From NCBI RefSeq assembly GCF_018812025.1, contig NC_063045.1:47458352-47522351 (forward strand): a stretch of DNA of 64,000 bases. The letters run 5' to 3'. Of the stretch, positions 33,141 to 46,285 are shown one piece after another. Each line of letters opens with the position of its first letter. The first letter of the stretch is position 1. This stretch comes from Megalobrama amblycephala (Eukaryota > Chordata > Actinopteri > Cypriniformes > Xenocyprididae). A model generated the notes under the pieces. That model ran no database searches, was not told the origin of the DNA, and saw nothing but the letters and a program-made list of their open reading frames with translations. The translations under genes were made by a program, and so were the position numbers.

Positions 33141-35585
33141 AACTTATGAAGTGTTTCATAATTTATGAAACATAATAAAAAAATTGGAACTGGTAGAATT
33201 GACATCATATAGATGGTGTAGTATCTATGGTATTGGCTGCAATCATTATTGATAATTATTTTCCTCATTAATCTATCTCTGAAATGCACTTACAATTTTC
33301 AGTGAGTGCTGTTTGCTGCTTGTGTTGTGTCTGTGCTGGTCAGACTTGTTCACCCTGTCCTGATGATGCATTGGCTTTTGTACTTAATTCCCCAAACCAG
33401 AGACAAGGGGGAGCCCTGCCTTCTCTTTCCTCCATCTTTATGCTTCTCTTTCCTTAGCTTTTCTCTCTTGCTGTGCTCTCATGTCATCTTTGGAAATAGT
33501 CATTAATAAGTAATTGAAGCTCTCCAGTCTTTGTATGGCTCTGCACTCAAAATCAGAGAAAAAGAACAAATGAGAGCAAGAGAGAAAGGAAAGCCAAGGG
33601 CACAAGGAGAAGAGAAAGGGATGGAGGTGCATATAGAAAGAGAGGGAAGACAGATTACAGCAGAGGATGAAGATGAGGTAGAGAGAATTAAAGAAAGATG
33701 GAGGTGGAGGGAAAGAGACAACAGAGAAAATAAGCAGGAAGAAAGAGAAGAGGCTCTTGTAGCGCACGGCTCTGGCTCTTCCCTGGTCTGGCGCAATCCC
33801 CTGGGGCCAATGGTTGAGCAGACATTAATCTCTCTGTTTAATGACCCTACAGCTGATCTAATGACTCCTGCATAGGAACCTGTGGCTGTAGGGAACAGCT
33901 CTACACTAAGGGGCAGGGCTCACTGTCCTGCTATTATGAGCCCATGTGTCTGAGGGATGATAATATGGTGCTCACTGCTGGTGTACTGAATAATACAGGG
34001 AACTGCTGAAAAGACCAGCATGTTCTGGCCTCCTGGCTGTGGTCAGGTTATGGTAAAGCTCTGAATTTCTCTTATTGTTTCTATTAATGAAATTCACATA
34101 TTTGAAACAGTTTAAAGTTTATATTATATATGTGTTAATAGAGCTGTGGAATATAATCGTTTTTGTGATGCTGATGTAAATGATGCATCTGCATTGATGC
34201 ATAAACATTGAACGCACAGTACAGGGTTGTTGGCAGGGCAGCCAAGGCGAATTTTGACGCTCTCGCCGGCGGCGGTGTGAACGCAGTTACTTGTGCTGAC
34301 TGAAATCACTTCTCTTTAGTGGCGTATTGAACTTGAATGGTCAGATGCGCACAGAATTATTTCAAAATATCTGTCAAATATGTTGTCGATTTGTCTGAAA
34401 ATTTTGTACATTTTAAATTTAAATGCATAAATCTGGTGCATTCTGAGACTAAAATTTAAGTGATTAGATCAATGAAGAAATTTGTTATCTTGTAAACGAT
34501 TTTGTGCTCTAATAGTAATTTATTTATTGGTGATGGGGACATTAGTCACGTACACAACATATAGTAGGCTAAATGATTTTCAGACATGTAGAGTATACAT
34601 TTAAACCATTAAAAAAATATGTAGCAAAAGAGGTTACCTTTGTTGAATTAATTTATTTCTAGAATTAGTGGAGGCCTGTATCTATATATCTGTATTTTGT
34701 AAAACTAATGGTCACTCTTTGATTTGTTAAACACAATCCAGAATGCACTAAACTAAATATGTAAATATTTTAATAAAGTAAATATGTTATATCTAAATAT
34801 GTTAATGCATATAGTAATTTTAAACTATTATGAAATGAAAAAAAATAATATTTGATTTATATATTAATGTAAAGACATATCAATGTATGTATAATAATCT
34901 AAGATTAAAATACGTTTATTTTAAATGTATTGAGCAGCTTTTTAATGGGGCAACAAGATATAGATACGAAAGAACAAAATAGGCTATTAATAATCTTTCA
35001 GTGTGCAAAACCATCATAATATGAAATGCTTCAAAACCGCAGAACAAACCGCTTATGCGCATCCCGGGTGCAGAATGATGCGCTTGAAGCAATATGGAGT
35101 TACTACTCGCAGTTGCACTGCACATTGAAAAGTTAACGGCACAAAGATAACCCCTGTGTATATCTGCAACTAACAGTTTATTCATCGTATGTTTCTTTTC
35201 ACTTTTAAATACCAGTTATTGTGCGTGTGATGCCATTTCATAATCCTTGTGTTGTGCGATCTAACCTAGCCAGTATGACATTGTTCAGAAACGGCGATAA
35301 ACTCCAGCAAGATGTAGTCATTTTATGCAAATCCACAGCCCTTTATCTACATATCAAGTATTATAATGGGAATATATCATATTGGATATTGATATATATC
35401 ATATTTTACTGTGCTGACTGTCGTTACCGAACGCGACGCGCTGTTTGAGTGCTGAACAGAGAATGATTGACAGCTGCAGCGGAGTGAAGATGAGTTTCTG
35501 TTTGTTATTTGCATTCTTGTTCTTATTTTTAATAACAGATAAAATAACAGAACTATATTGTGATTATTAATATAGTAATTATTAT

Positions 35586-35591
<6 letters not shown>

Positions 35592-35652
<61 letters not shown>
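35592..35652. repeat. (TA)n microsatellite
   Basis: About 30 uninterrupted TA units. The apparent isoleucine/tyrosine proteins here on both strands are artefacts of this tract. Confidence 0.95.
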
Positions 35653-35654
<2 letters not shown>

Positions 35655-35765
35655 TCAAACTTTGCAGTTATTCATTATAATAATTATAATAAGGGTTTTG
35701 TACAGAAATGTTGCATTTATAGAATTATGTAATATTTTAGATATGTAAAATTTAAATGTTATTAC

Positions 35766-36424
35766 TAGGTCTGTCAATCGATTTAAAATATTTAATCGCG
35801 TGATTGTCATGAGTTAACTCGTGATTAATCAAAACTTAATTGCACATTTTAATCTGTAATCTTTACATTATTTCTGTAACAAAACATTGAAAGCTCAGAC
35901 AAACAGCTGATCATAGCTGTTTTTATTTCTCATATCCATAAATATATCTAGTAGTAAAGCTAATGCAAGGGCTAGAAATTAATTTAGGGTTATCCTTTGC
36001 TTTTTTATTTATTTATTTATTTAAATGTTTGAAAGAACAATAACAATTGTCAGTGTAAGGGTAAATAAGGGGTTATCCTTTGCTGAAACTTCCTTGTCGT
36101 CGTGGAGAGCGCGGTTCATGGTTGCATAGCAACGACAGACGCCACGGGAGCGCCTTGGAAGAAGGCCTTCATCTCAATCAGCTCCCTACTTCACTAGTCA
36201 GGGCACTGATCAGGGAGTCGGGAGAAAGCGGCACGACTGTGCTTTACACACGTTTTTAGACGCGACATGTGAATGGCCTTATGGCTGCATCTCCATTTCT
36301 CCAACTACGGGCTAGGCCATGGGTCAAACAGAAAATGCGTGCTGCATTAATCACGCGTTAATAGTGCCGTTAATTAGTGCCTTTAAAATTAATTTGAGTT
36401 AACGTGTCAATTTTGACACCCCTA
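35766..36424. mobile_element. hAT-type element, TAGGTCTGTCAAT ends
   Basis: 659 bp with inverted ends TAGGTCTGTCAATCGAT and TGTCAATTTTGACACCCCTA, and internal ATTAATCGCG/GCGTTAATAG symmetry. The 8-bp flanks GTTATTAC and GTTATAAT match at six of eight positions, suggesting an older insertion. It carries GTTGCATAGCAAC (36121-36133), a perfect inverted repeat resembling an RFX X-box with a short spacer. Confidence 0.7.
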
Positions 36425-39400
36425 GTTATAATTTTTTAAAATATTTTATTTTACTTGGTTTTTAATTTTAGTAGTGATTAGTCTTTGCTCATTTTCCAAT
36501 GTGCACTGTTTTTGGAGCCTAGTCTGCTTTAAAAGTATTAATTATTATTGTACATAATATATATTGTATATAATAAATGCAATTTGACTTATTAATTGTA
36601 ATGTCCTTTTTTTTCTTTTTTCTTTTAATAAAGATACTTATATTTACATAAATCTGCCCATGATTAACTTTGCTGGACTGTGTGAACCAGGTAGTTTGTG
36701 TTACTTTTATATTGTTGATTCAGTTGTTTCCTTTGATAACTTGAACAAAAAAAAAAAACAAAACAAAAAAAAAAACCCTCAGTGTCGAAAAATTGGTGTC
36801 TTACCCTTACAAAACAAACATAGCCACTGTCAGTTCAACAATATTCCTGTCACAGCTCAAATTCCAAGCATGTAGAGAGGCAGCATCATTTATGCATTTA
36901 TTTATTATGAATTACTCCTTAATATTATTTTGCACTCCAGACTTAATGTGCTTATTTTTCAGGGGTGTTTTAGTGCAGTTAGTGTGTTTTGCAGTCTTTT
37001 GAGCGCATGTGTCTTTGTAAGTCAGCTATCTTCCTCTCTTTTGTGTTTTGCGCTCTGTGGGCAGTGGTTAGACCATGAGATACAAGGTCATAGGGAACGC
37101 TTGATAGAAACCAGGTGCCTCCTTCCCGCAGTAGAAATAGTGAGCATGACAGTTTGTTTTAAAGGAGGAATGAAATGCCGTTGACACACAACAGCAGATT
37201 TTACAGCAGCTGTTTATATAAAAAAGTGAGACGGATGATTTGCCGTTATTGAAAGTGGAAGCGACAGTGATGCCTTCATTTGGTTTTCATTATCTTAATG
37301 CCATCCTATTCCTAACAGTCTGAGAAAACACAGGGTGTGTTACCTGTAGCTGAGATTTCATATTAAAAGCATCGTATTTGGTGTTTTTGCATAGTTTGAA
37401 TTAGGGATGGGCGATTTAAACCGGTAGAAATTTGTCAACCAGTAGAGATTTTGGATTATTTTCTTTGTTGAGGTTACGGTCATGGTCATGTGATGTGATG
37501 TTGCAGTGCTGCCCTGTCACAAAAGTGTATCATTTGAATGCGGCATGTGTATTATGATATTTCAGTGGTATCATTAAAAACTGTATTTAAAGCCAAAATA
37601 ACTATATTGTAAGATATAGTAAAATACTCGTATCATAATAACACTGAAATGTGTTATTTTCTACACCGTTAGCATCATTGCATCAAACAAAATTGTAAAA
37701 AAAAAATAAATAAATAAAAAAATAAAATAAAATAAAATAATAATATATTTCCCAAATACTACTACTGTCTTCTACTGGTAGGCTAGAGGCATACTTATAG
37801 TTGTCTATTGCATATTAAGAAATAATCAAGAAACGGTAGATGTAAAAAGAGCAATGTCTTTTTTGTATGTGACTTTTTAAAAAAATTTATTTAGATGTTA
37901 CATGAATGGGAGGCTTTCATGGACTCTTAGGTTAATGTTTCTTACCTTGAATGATTCTGTCAAGAGCATGTATCTGTGTACAGGTGAAAAGTAGCTGGCC
38001 CTGTACTTAGGCTATTAAAAGATGCATGAGACAGCCAAAACCACCTCATTTTCTCTCTCATTCTCTACCTCTTTCTCTCTGCTTTGACAAAAGACAAGGT
38101 GTTTCATTGTTGCCAAGCTGTTAGTCAAATCAATGACATCCTTTAAAAGTGAATTGTGCTACTTGCTGCCTTTTCAGGAGACATAAACGAATTATAGATT
38201 TGCCTTCTGGCCTGATTCCAGTTCTTCAGCTGCGTTCATTCTGCGCTTATTTCACTGCATGCAGACACACTCTGATTGAATGACCTTATGATTTGGCCCA
38301 CAATGAATTTTCTACGCTGATTGTGCAGGAATGTGGTAAAATAGTTTATGCAGACCTGAGTGTACAGTACTCTTACTGATAGCTGATGGCTTGATCAAAG
38401 TGTCCACAAACTATGATATCTTTTATTTAAACATATGCAAAGCATTTAAAATGCAATCATAAGGAAAAACTGTGTTTTAAATATACACAACTTGCATCCC
38501 ATGGCCAGAGAGATGGTTCCACATAAGAACACCCTGTTGTGATTGTTAGGAAGAAATGTTCAGCTGCTTTTTACCTGCAAATAATTAAGTGCATTTGTGT
38601 TGTCACCTAAACTAAATGTGTGTCTGATTTATAACACGGTGGCAATTATGTTGTCTCAGACGTCTGCGGTGTTGGGGAATCCTATCTGAGCTGTTTGTTA
38701 CTGTTTTATCAAGTGGATTTGATGTGTATCCATCTGCAGACCTGCGGGCGGGCAAGTGTGGGTGGGTGGTGTAATGCGTGCAGCCCCTGGGTGCTCATGG
38801 GAGCTGTGCTGCACAGAGACATGTTTGAAAGGAGCTTAAGAGCTGCCAGGTTTAAGCAGTGACTCCTAATGAGATTACTGAAGCATGGAGGCCACAGCCG
38901 AACGTGATCCAGAAACAAACCAGCGCTCAGATTTACAGCCCCGTTGGACACTGTACCTGCAAGACTAGTCTGTGCAAGGCAAGATGACGTTTGATAGAAT
39001 CAGTGCATCAGATTATTTAAAACTCAAATTAAATTAAAAAATAACAAGTAGAATCCTTTGTTGCTTTAAAATTAACTAGAGCTTCAGAATTCTTTTTTTC
39101 TTTTTTTAAACACTAGGGGAGCATAGGTTTCTTTTAAATTCAATTAATGGCCAAAGCTTTTAATTGATTTAATCTCAGCAGGGGCTTTGGATTGTTTTAA
39201 ATTTGAGTGTTCAGATGCAGTGTTGTTTTGAAATTGTCAAACATGTACATACCTGACATTTATATTCTTTAGACTTAGTTTCCCTGTGGTGAAAATAAAG
39301 TTTTTAATGTTGTTTATATGTCTTTGTGGTGGTTTTAATATGCTTTAAGATAAACCATGTGCAAATTCATAAGTCAACACCATTACTGAGTATTTGCTCT

Positions 39401-39598
39401 TTAAAACTGCAGTGATCTAAAGACGTGGTTTGAAATCGCTGGTGTTTTTGACGACAACTACCTTGTAGTCAACGTGCCAGTGGGCTTTTGCATATTCATT
39501 AACTGACCGCGCAAGGTTGTCTCAAAGAAGCCAGGTTATCCCAGTATATTTTTCTGTTGATATGAAAAATCAGGTAGATTTATCAATATTGTGGGTGT

Positions 39599-39941
39599 TA
39601 GGGCTGGGCGATATATTGCATGAGATTGTCACGCGCATTTCGTCAGTAAAGCCGGTTCCCTGATTGCCGCTAAATCGCCATCACCTGCTTTCAAATGGAG
39701 CGGCATTTAATAAACAGAGCCGTAGTTCACTGATAAGCTACGCAATATCGCGTTCATTATCGCAGAAGAATCGCCTTCGATAATGAACGTGATATTGTGT
39801 AGCTTGTCAGTGATCTACGGCTCTGTCTATTAAATGCCGCTCCATTTGAAAGCAGGTGATGGCGATTTAGCGGCAATCAGGGAACCGGCTTTACTGACGA
39901 AATGCGCGTGTCAATCGCATGCGATATATCGCCCAGCCCTA
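39599..39941. mobile_element. hAT-type palindromic (foldback) MITE
   Basis: 343 bp that is almost wholly a palindrome: two arms of about 170 bp agree at roughly 94% (counted by eye), starting TAGGGCTGGGCGATATAT and closing with the reverse complement. Perfect 8-bp duplications GTGGGTGT (39591-39598, 39942-39949) mark a hAT-type insertion. Transcribed as part of med13 pre-mRNA it would form a very stable hairpin. Confidence 0.92.
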
Positions 39942-40712
39942 GTGGGTGTATGATATATATTACGATGTTATGATGAACTCCACTGACGTTCTAGGGTGTT
40001 CAAAGCATTCCTAAGGATCCTGATTTTTAGAAGGCAGCGGTCTGGCTTGTGAACGGGAACGTGGTTTGTGTATCATTAACACAATGTTAGCTGTTTGATA
40101 ATGTAGTCAAGCAAAAGGCTAATCATATTAATTACCGTTCTGTGTCCGACGTTGTAAAGAGAGATGCCATTGTGTAGCGTTTAGCTCAGTAAGTTGACCG
40201 AGTGGATCTCTGAGCTGGTGTGAGTGATTTGAGGCGGGGCTAATTAGCATATTCATAATTCTGGGTATACTAAATGAGGCAAGGGTGTAGAGTTTCATTC
40301 AAGTTATTTTAAGGCATGAAGAAATGTTTTTCACGGGGGAAAAAAATGTATATATGTCATTTTGGTGATCAAAGATGAGTTTTAAGGGATAAAAATGACT
40401 ACAGGGGTACTTTAACAAATGGCCCAGTCCAGCTGGTTAGAAAGGAGACAAACTGCAGGAAAGCGAACATTTTATGTAATAAAAATGTTCATCTGTTTTC
40501 TGTAGTTCAGATATGCAGTTTGTTTTTCTTCTGGTTGGTTTAAAATTGCAGCTATTGTATTAGTGAAGTAAAGTGAATACTTTTTTGCCTTTGTATGGAA
40601 AAAGTTGTAGATCTGCTTTCTTTTTTTGTTTGTGTTCTGTCACTCACTTCTGCAAATTGCTTTTCCTTATGAACGTCACATCAAATGTTTATAGACAGCA
40701 GCAGGTTGGTGA

Positions 40713-40913
<201 letters not shown>

Positions 40914-40947
40914 TAAGAAGAATACTATTTCTGTTCAGATGTTCTTA

Positions 40948-41653
40948 AGCCGAGTTCAGACTGCACGATTTAAATATCTGGACCTGTCTGCGATTCAAAA
41001 TCCTGCTGTGTGAAAAGTGTTCTGACTGAAAACTACATCGGCGATGACCGACAGCCATCGAGAGAGCAAGGTACAGAGCAGCGGGGAGTTCGGGGAGGAG
41101 TTATAGACCCAAATATCAGCAAGCATGGCTTTGTTTCAAATAAACATTACAATTCTATCAAACAGAAACAAAGCACAAACATTTGCTTGACCATCCGCAA
41201 CAGCAGCACATTGAAAAGTTATGTATTTACGTCCAACTCTCGTTGCAGAACACACAATCCTTGTTCCTTGCGTCTCCCCAACCATTTCCTCCTCTATATT
41301 CTTCTTTTCTTTTTCTTGTTTTCGCTGCAAATCAGCACACAGGCAGTTTGTATTGCAAGCTTCTTGCGGGCTACCATTTTTAATAATAATAATAACTCTG
41401 GTCTTGCACGCGTGATATCGCGTTGTTTCCTTGTCACATCTCGCGTGTGTTTGGTTGTGAAACGTAGTTTGCGTGCCAGACAGAGTTGTCGGCGATTCTT
41501 CCTATTGTAAAGTCGTGCAGTGTGAAACCTTCTGTCGCCGATCCATCATGCAGTTTGAACACAGCAGCGACTGAATGCTGGCCAAGATAGTCATGCAGTG
41601 TGAAAAGAACAGTGACCTGACTACTTTGAAAATCGTGCAGTCTGAACTCGGCT
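40948..41653. mobile_element. PIF/Harbinger-type MITE with TTA duplication
   Basis: 706 bp with inverted ends AGCCGAGTTCAGACTGCACG and its reverse complement at the right, flanked by TTA on both sides (40945-40947, 41654-41656). A 3-bp TWA duplication is the PIF/Harbinger hallmark. Reading frames inside (e.g. 41010-41510) have no transposase similarity. It lies 35 bp after the exon 3 donor. Confidence 0.85.
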
Positions 41654-42502
41654 TTACCTTTATTCATGCATTTTTATATTTTGATCATAGCATTGATGTA
41701 GATTTGAGGAGATCACTCTTTTGTGCTGTGGGCTACCATGTTTGCAATTTGCATCATCCATTGTAGTCCTTACATTAGAAAAATTATATTTATATATATG
41801 CACCATTCTCAGGCTGCAGTATGCTCGTTGTGTGTTTGTGTACATTAGCTTCTTGGCACGTTTCTTGCAGGCGTGCAAGTGCTCTGTCTCCAGCGCTGGA
41901 TTTCTCCCTGTCAGCATCTGTGCTCTTTGATAAGAAACTGAGACGACGTGTGTAGAGGTGGAAAAAAAAGAGCAGCTTGGCTTTTCTCTGCCCTCTGCCA
42001 CAGTTCTCTCCTCACAGCGTCATTTATTTGCGCTCTTCTCTTATCGTGCTCAAGGTCATTTATACACTCTATTAGCACAGCCAGACAGCTTTCAAGTAGG
42101 TTCAAAATAGTGTTTTTTTTTTCGTTTAGCAAATCACAGAAAAGGTTGGTAGTCTTCAAGCTCAAAGCATGATATGTATTTGAGGCATTGTTTAATACTG
42201 AAATTAATATTTTAATCCTAGAGCCCTTGAATTTTAAAGATCAGAGTCTGTTGGTTAAACATGGTTGAAACACACATTCCTTTGAGATCTGTTAACAATG
42301 CTCTAACTGTGGGTCTGTGTTTTATGGAGCTGTCTGTCTGCAAATCACTGTAAAGTGACAGAAAAAAGGAATAGCATTTCCTCCTTCAGCTCACCCTCTT
42401 TCACTCAGTCACTTTCCTTCCCTCCTTCTCTCTTTCTATTAGTAGTTTTCTTTGGATGGCATGTTGAAGATTCAGCAGTCTTATAGATTCAGTTTGTCAA
42501 AT

Positions 42503-42504
42503 TT

Positions 42505-42596
<92 letters not shown>

Positions 42597-42600
42597 TTTT
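42503..42600. repeat. (TTTC)n(TTTA)n compound microsatellite
   Basis: About ten TTTC units pass directly into about fourteen TTTA units, a likely polymorphic length marker. Confidence 0.95.
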
Positions 42601-42825
42601 TTGCAATTAGCATTTAAGACCAAATGACCACCATAGCTCGACGTGTTAACCACGACTTACATACTCATTAATTATTAATTAAACACTTGCATATTTACGA
42701 TATACTTAACTTTTGTCCCTCTCTTATCATAAACTGATAAAATGTATAGACTCCATCTGTTAGATGTTAGAAGCAAAAGTATGGAATTTTAATTTGAAGC
42801 TTGTAACAGATTTGCTTCTTGTTTA

Positions 42826-44022
42826 CTTTATCGTTCAAAAGTCCGGTAAGATTTTTAATTGTTTTTGAAGTCTTTAATGCTTACCAAGTCTGCATTTATT
42901 TGATCAGAAATACATTAAAAACAGTGATATTGTTATAGTATCATTTATAATCATTGTTTTCTATTTTCATCTTTTACAATTTTATTTCTGAGACAGCAAA
43001 GCTGAATTTTCTGCAGCTGTTCCTCAGTCTTCAGTGTCACATGATCCTTCAGAAATCATTCTAATATGTTGATTTTGAGCTCAAGAAACATTTCGTATTA
43101 TCAATGTTGAAAATAGTTTTTTTTGTGAAACAGATATATATTTTTCCTGATTGTTTGATGAATTTACTGTTCATCAAACTTCAATTAATTTAATGCGTTC
43201 TTTTTGAATAAAAGTTTTTTTTTTTTTTTTTTTTTTAAATCATACTGACCTAGGGATGTGACGGTGAGAAATTTTTCCCACCGGTTAATCCACATGTGAC
43301 AACACCGGTAATACCGGTGTCACCGAGGTGCAGGGCATCCACCTCTTCTTCTTCTTTGTGTGTGTCTGTGTAAATTTTACTTTCACTTTCAAATTAGCGG
43401 CAATTTTGAATGGTGGGTTATTATTCTTACTGAAAAACACAACAACAAAACAGTACAACGTCAAACTTATATTAGAATGTTTATTAATAAATTAATAAGA
43501 ATACAATATAAAATAACAAATAGGCTAACTTACACAACATTTATATAAGATTAACATTAATGACACTTTAAGATCTGCTACTGCTGCACACGATGCGGAT
43601 CTGACACCTGTCCCATTTTCTCACAAATCTTTAAGTTCATTTAAGACTTAATTTAACTAATTTAAGACTGCTCTTATGAGGACACTCGACAATACTGACA
43701 TTTTGGCATAATTTGTGTGTTATGGTTCATTCAAGCGCGGAAGAGAACTCGATATTGGCGTGCGTTGTGTGTGCGCCACGTTGGCAGCCAGGACATTCAC
43801 AGACAGCGCATTCTCTTTTGTTGCTCTTGAATGGTTTAAAAGCATTTGCATGAATAAAAGCTTGATCATATAATGCAGAAAAACGGAAACTGCATCAGTT
43901 GCATTAAATATTTTTGGTGGGCAAGTGATGAAACCGGTGTTGCGACTGAACACCGGTAACGCCGTTAACACAGACTACCGTAGCAAGCCTATACTGACCC
44001 CAAACTTTTGAATTGTTGTGTA
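42826..44022 (+). repeat. Common cyprinid repeat interrupted by a hAT element
   Basis: Left part TTTATCGTTCAAAAGTCC...CTCAGTCTTCAGTGTCACAT...CATACTGACC. The right part resumes TACTGACCCCAAACTTTTGA at 43992. The interruption is the element at 43251-43991, whose 8-bp duplication falls inside the repeat's terminal TACTGACC. Confidence 0.85.
43251..43991. mobile_element. hAT-type element, TACTGACC duplication
   Basis: 741 bp, ends TAGGGATGTGACGGT and ACCGTAGCAAGCCTA, with perfect 8-bp duplications TACTGACC (43243-43250, 43992-43999). The subterminal regions hold inverted ACACCGGTAA/ACCGGTGT words, probable transposase-binding repeats. It encodes nothing recognisable. Confidence 0.88.
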
Positions 44023-45042
44023 CATTTAAAGATGGACTTTAATGTTGAAGCATTGCATGATGTCTCTGTGTTGAGAGTTTCTGTAGACTCCAACCATTAG
44101 TCTATGAGACATAACACCAAATGTCTCATATTGGTAAAATCTGATTCTTCACTTCCTTGTCAAGAGCCAGAATGTGTGGTAAAACATCTTTGTGTTTAAG
44201 TGTTCGTCTTGTATGTTCAGTTCCTGCATCCTTATGACAAGATAGTATGAACTGAAGAAATTTGATTCTCAATTAATACTCATTGAGCCTTTTAAATAAC
44301 ACTCAGAGGCAGAGGAGCAGGGAACACTGTGTAGTAATGGGCTGGATGGTGATTAGAATTTCTGCCTGCTAAACTGATTCCCAAAGTTTGCTTGTGTCTT
44401 TCTTAGTGCCAAATCCCTCAGTGAATGGTTGTGTGTTCACGTCTTAAGCATGTGTATTTTTTCCACCAAGCAGGTGTTTAATTTTTTCCCTGAAGGTCCA
44501 CCATAGCAGAACACACGTGGGTCCCTTAGAGGAAAATCACCTGTCACAAATATGGCTGTGGGTTCTTGCATGCCATAAAATCTTAAAACACATCTGATTC
44601 CTCCCAGGCCTCCATTCATAAATGGAAAACTGGCAGGGCATCACAGATTGGCCACAACTTGTCCAATTTTCGCACGGTATATTATTTAGTAGACTCATTT
44701 GTAACATTGAGTGATTTTATTCAAAAATGTATTTTGAGAATGGAACAAAAAAAAAAATATTTTAAATAAGTCATTTATTCTGGTCAGCCATAGCATGAAA
44801 ATAATGATAGCTTAATGTTAATGTCAGTGTACCCCTTGTTAAAAATGATTTCTTGTGTTCTTAACAAACACATTTGTGTACATTCCAAGAATGTACTCAA
44901 CCGTACACAACCATTCACAATATTCATATTCAAAATATTGAATATTCATGTTCAAAAATATTCAACGTTTTTAAATATTCATGTACAGAAATTAATATTT
45001 TGTACAAAGACTTAGTAAATTGATAAATTTAACAGTAAAGAC

Positions 45043-46062
45043 TAGGGATGGGTATTGACACCATTTTCACGATTCGATTCGATTACTATTCACATGCTTT
45101 CGATTCAATTACAATTTCGATTCGATTCAATATCGATTATTTTGGATGTAGTATTTCAGTTACAGTACATGGCAAATTTTCTAGAGGAAAAAATCAACTA
45201 ATGCTGTAAACTACACTTGAGTCAGTTGGTACTACTTTACTATAATATTGAAGGTTAAAATTAACATTTATATACAAACCCTTAAATTACACTCAATGAT
45301 GTTTTTATTATAAATAAAGTTTAGAATTACATAATCATATTTCTACTCCAATTTGTGTTTTGAAATATAAACATTTAAATTGTGGCTGTCATAACTGATT
45401 TATTCAAACATGCATTAAATATTGAAGAACATTAAAAATTATAATGAATATGTTACGGTGCATAGCTATAGGCTATTTATCAGAATGTTGCTTTCTAGGG
45501 TTCACTTTTCTAGCTGACTAACGAGTTTATGGTCACTGAATGTGTGTTTTTTTTTTTGAGGTAAATGTGACATTACGTGACATTGTTTACAAGATGTTTT
45601 ATTGACGTCTTTCCGAGGTTGAAACACTGATTGAGCTATTACACGAGACATGATACGGATTTCTGTATGTAGGTTGTACTGTATATTTTAACATACCTTC
45701 AGATGTTTAGTCATGTTTATTTCGCGCTTTAAGGGGTATTAAAGCGGAGAAGAGGATGTTCACATGCGCTCCGTGTTGCCGCTTCTCTTTAACTGAGGTG
45801 CTAAAGCGATCTGTTGCGTCACATTAAACAGCGCCAAAACGATATTTATTTTTTGAATCTCATAAGATGAACGTCATTTGAAATCTGAGACTTTGCTTCA
45901 TATCAAAAGTAACTTGGATGGGAGGCGCGCTACATGTTCTGTTCATTCATCAACTGAAAACAGACTAAACTAATCGATTCTTGGGATTTAAGAATCGATT
46001 TCGGTCCGTAAAAATGAGAATCGATTAAAATCGAGAAATCAATATTTTTTTACCCAGCCCTA
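45043..46062. mobile_element. hAT-type element, GTAAAGAC duplication
   Basis: 1020 bp, ends TAGGGATGGGTATTGACACC and TTTTACCCAGCCCTA, with perfect 8-bp duplications GTAAAGAC (45035-45042, 46063-46070). Subterminal ATTCGATTCGATT-type words at the left and AATCGATTAAAATCG at the right are inverted. No transposase is readable. Confidence 0.9.
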
Positions 46063-46285
46063 GTAAAGACATTTATAATATTACAAATGATTTCACTTTT
46101 AAATAAATTCCTTTTGAACTTTCAATTCATTAAAGAATCCTGAAAAAGTGTCAGTTTCCACAAAAATATTAAGCTGATACTGAACTATTAAAATATGTTT
46201 TCAACATTGATAATATTAATAACTTATGTGAGTAGCAAATCAGCCTATTAGAATGATTTCTGAAGGAACATGTGACAGTAAAGAC

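Noticed and set aside
32822..33289. 155-codon minus-strand open frame
   Set aside because: Spans the edge of a DNA element, a poly(T) tract and a common repeat; no homology recognised.
35377..35748. Ile/Tyr-rich frames on both strands
   Set aside because: Translation of the (TA)n microsatellite.
41010..41510. 166-codon + strand open frame after exon 3
   Set aside because: Lies wholly inside the Harbinger-type MITE, has no transposase motifs and crosses low-complexity sequence.
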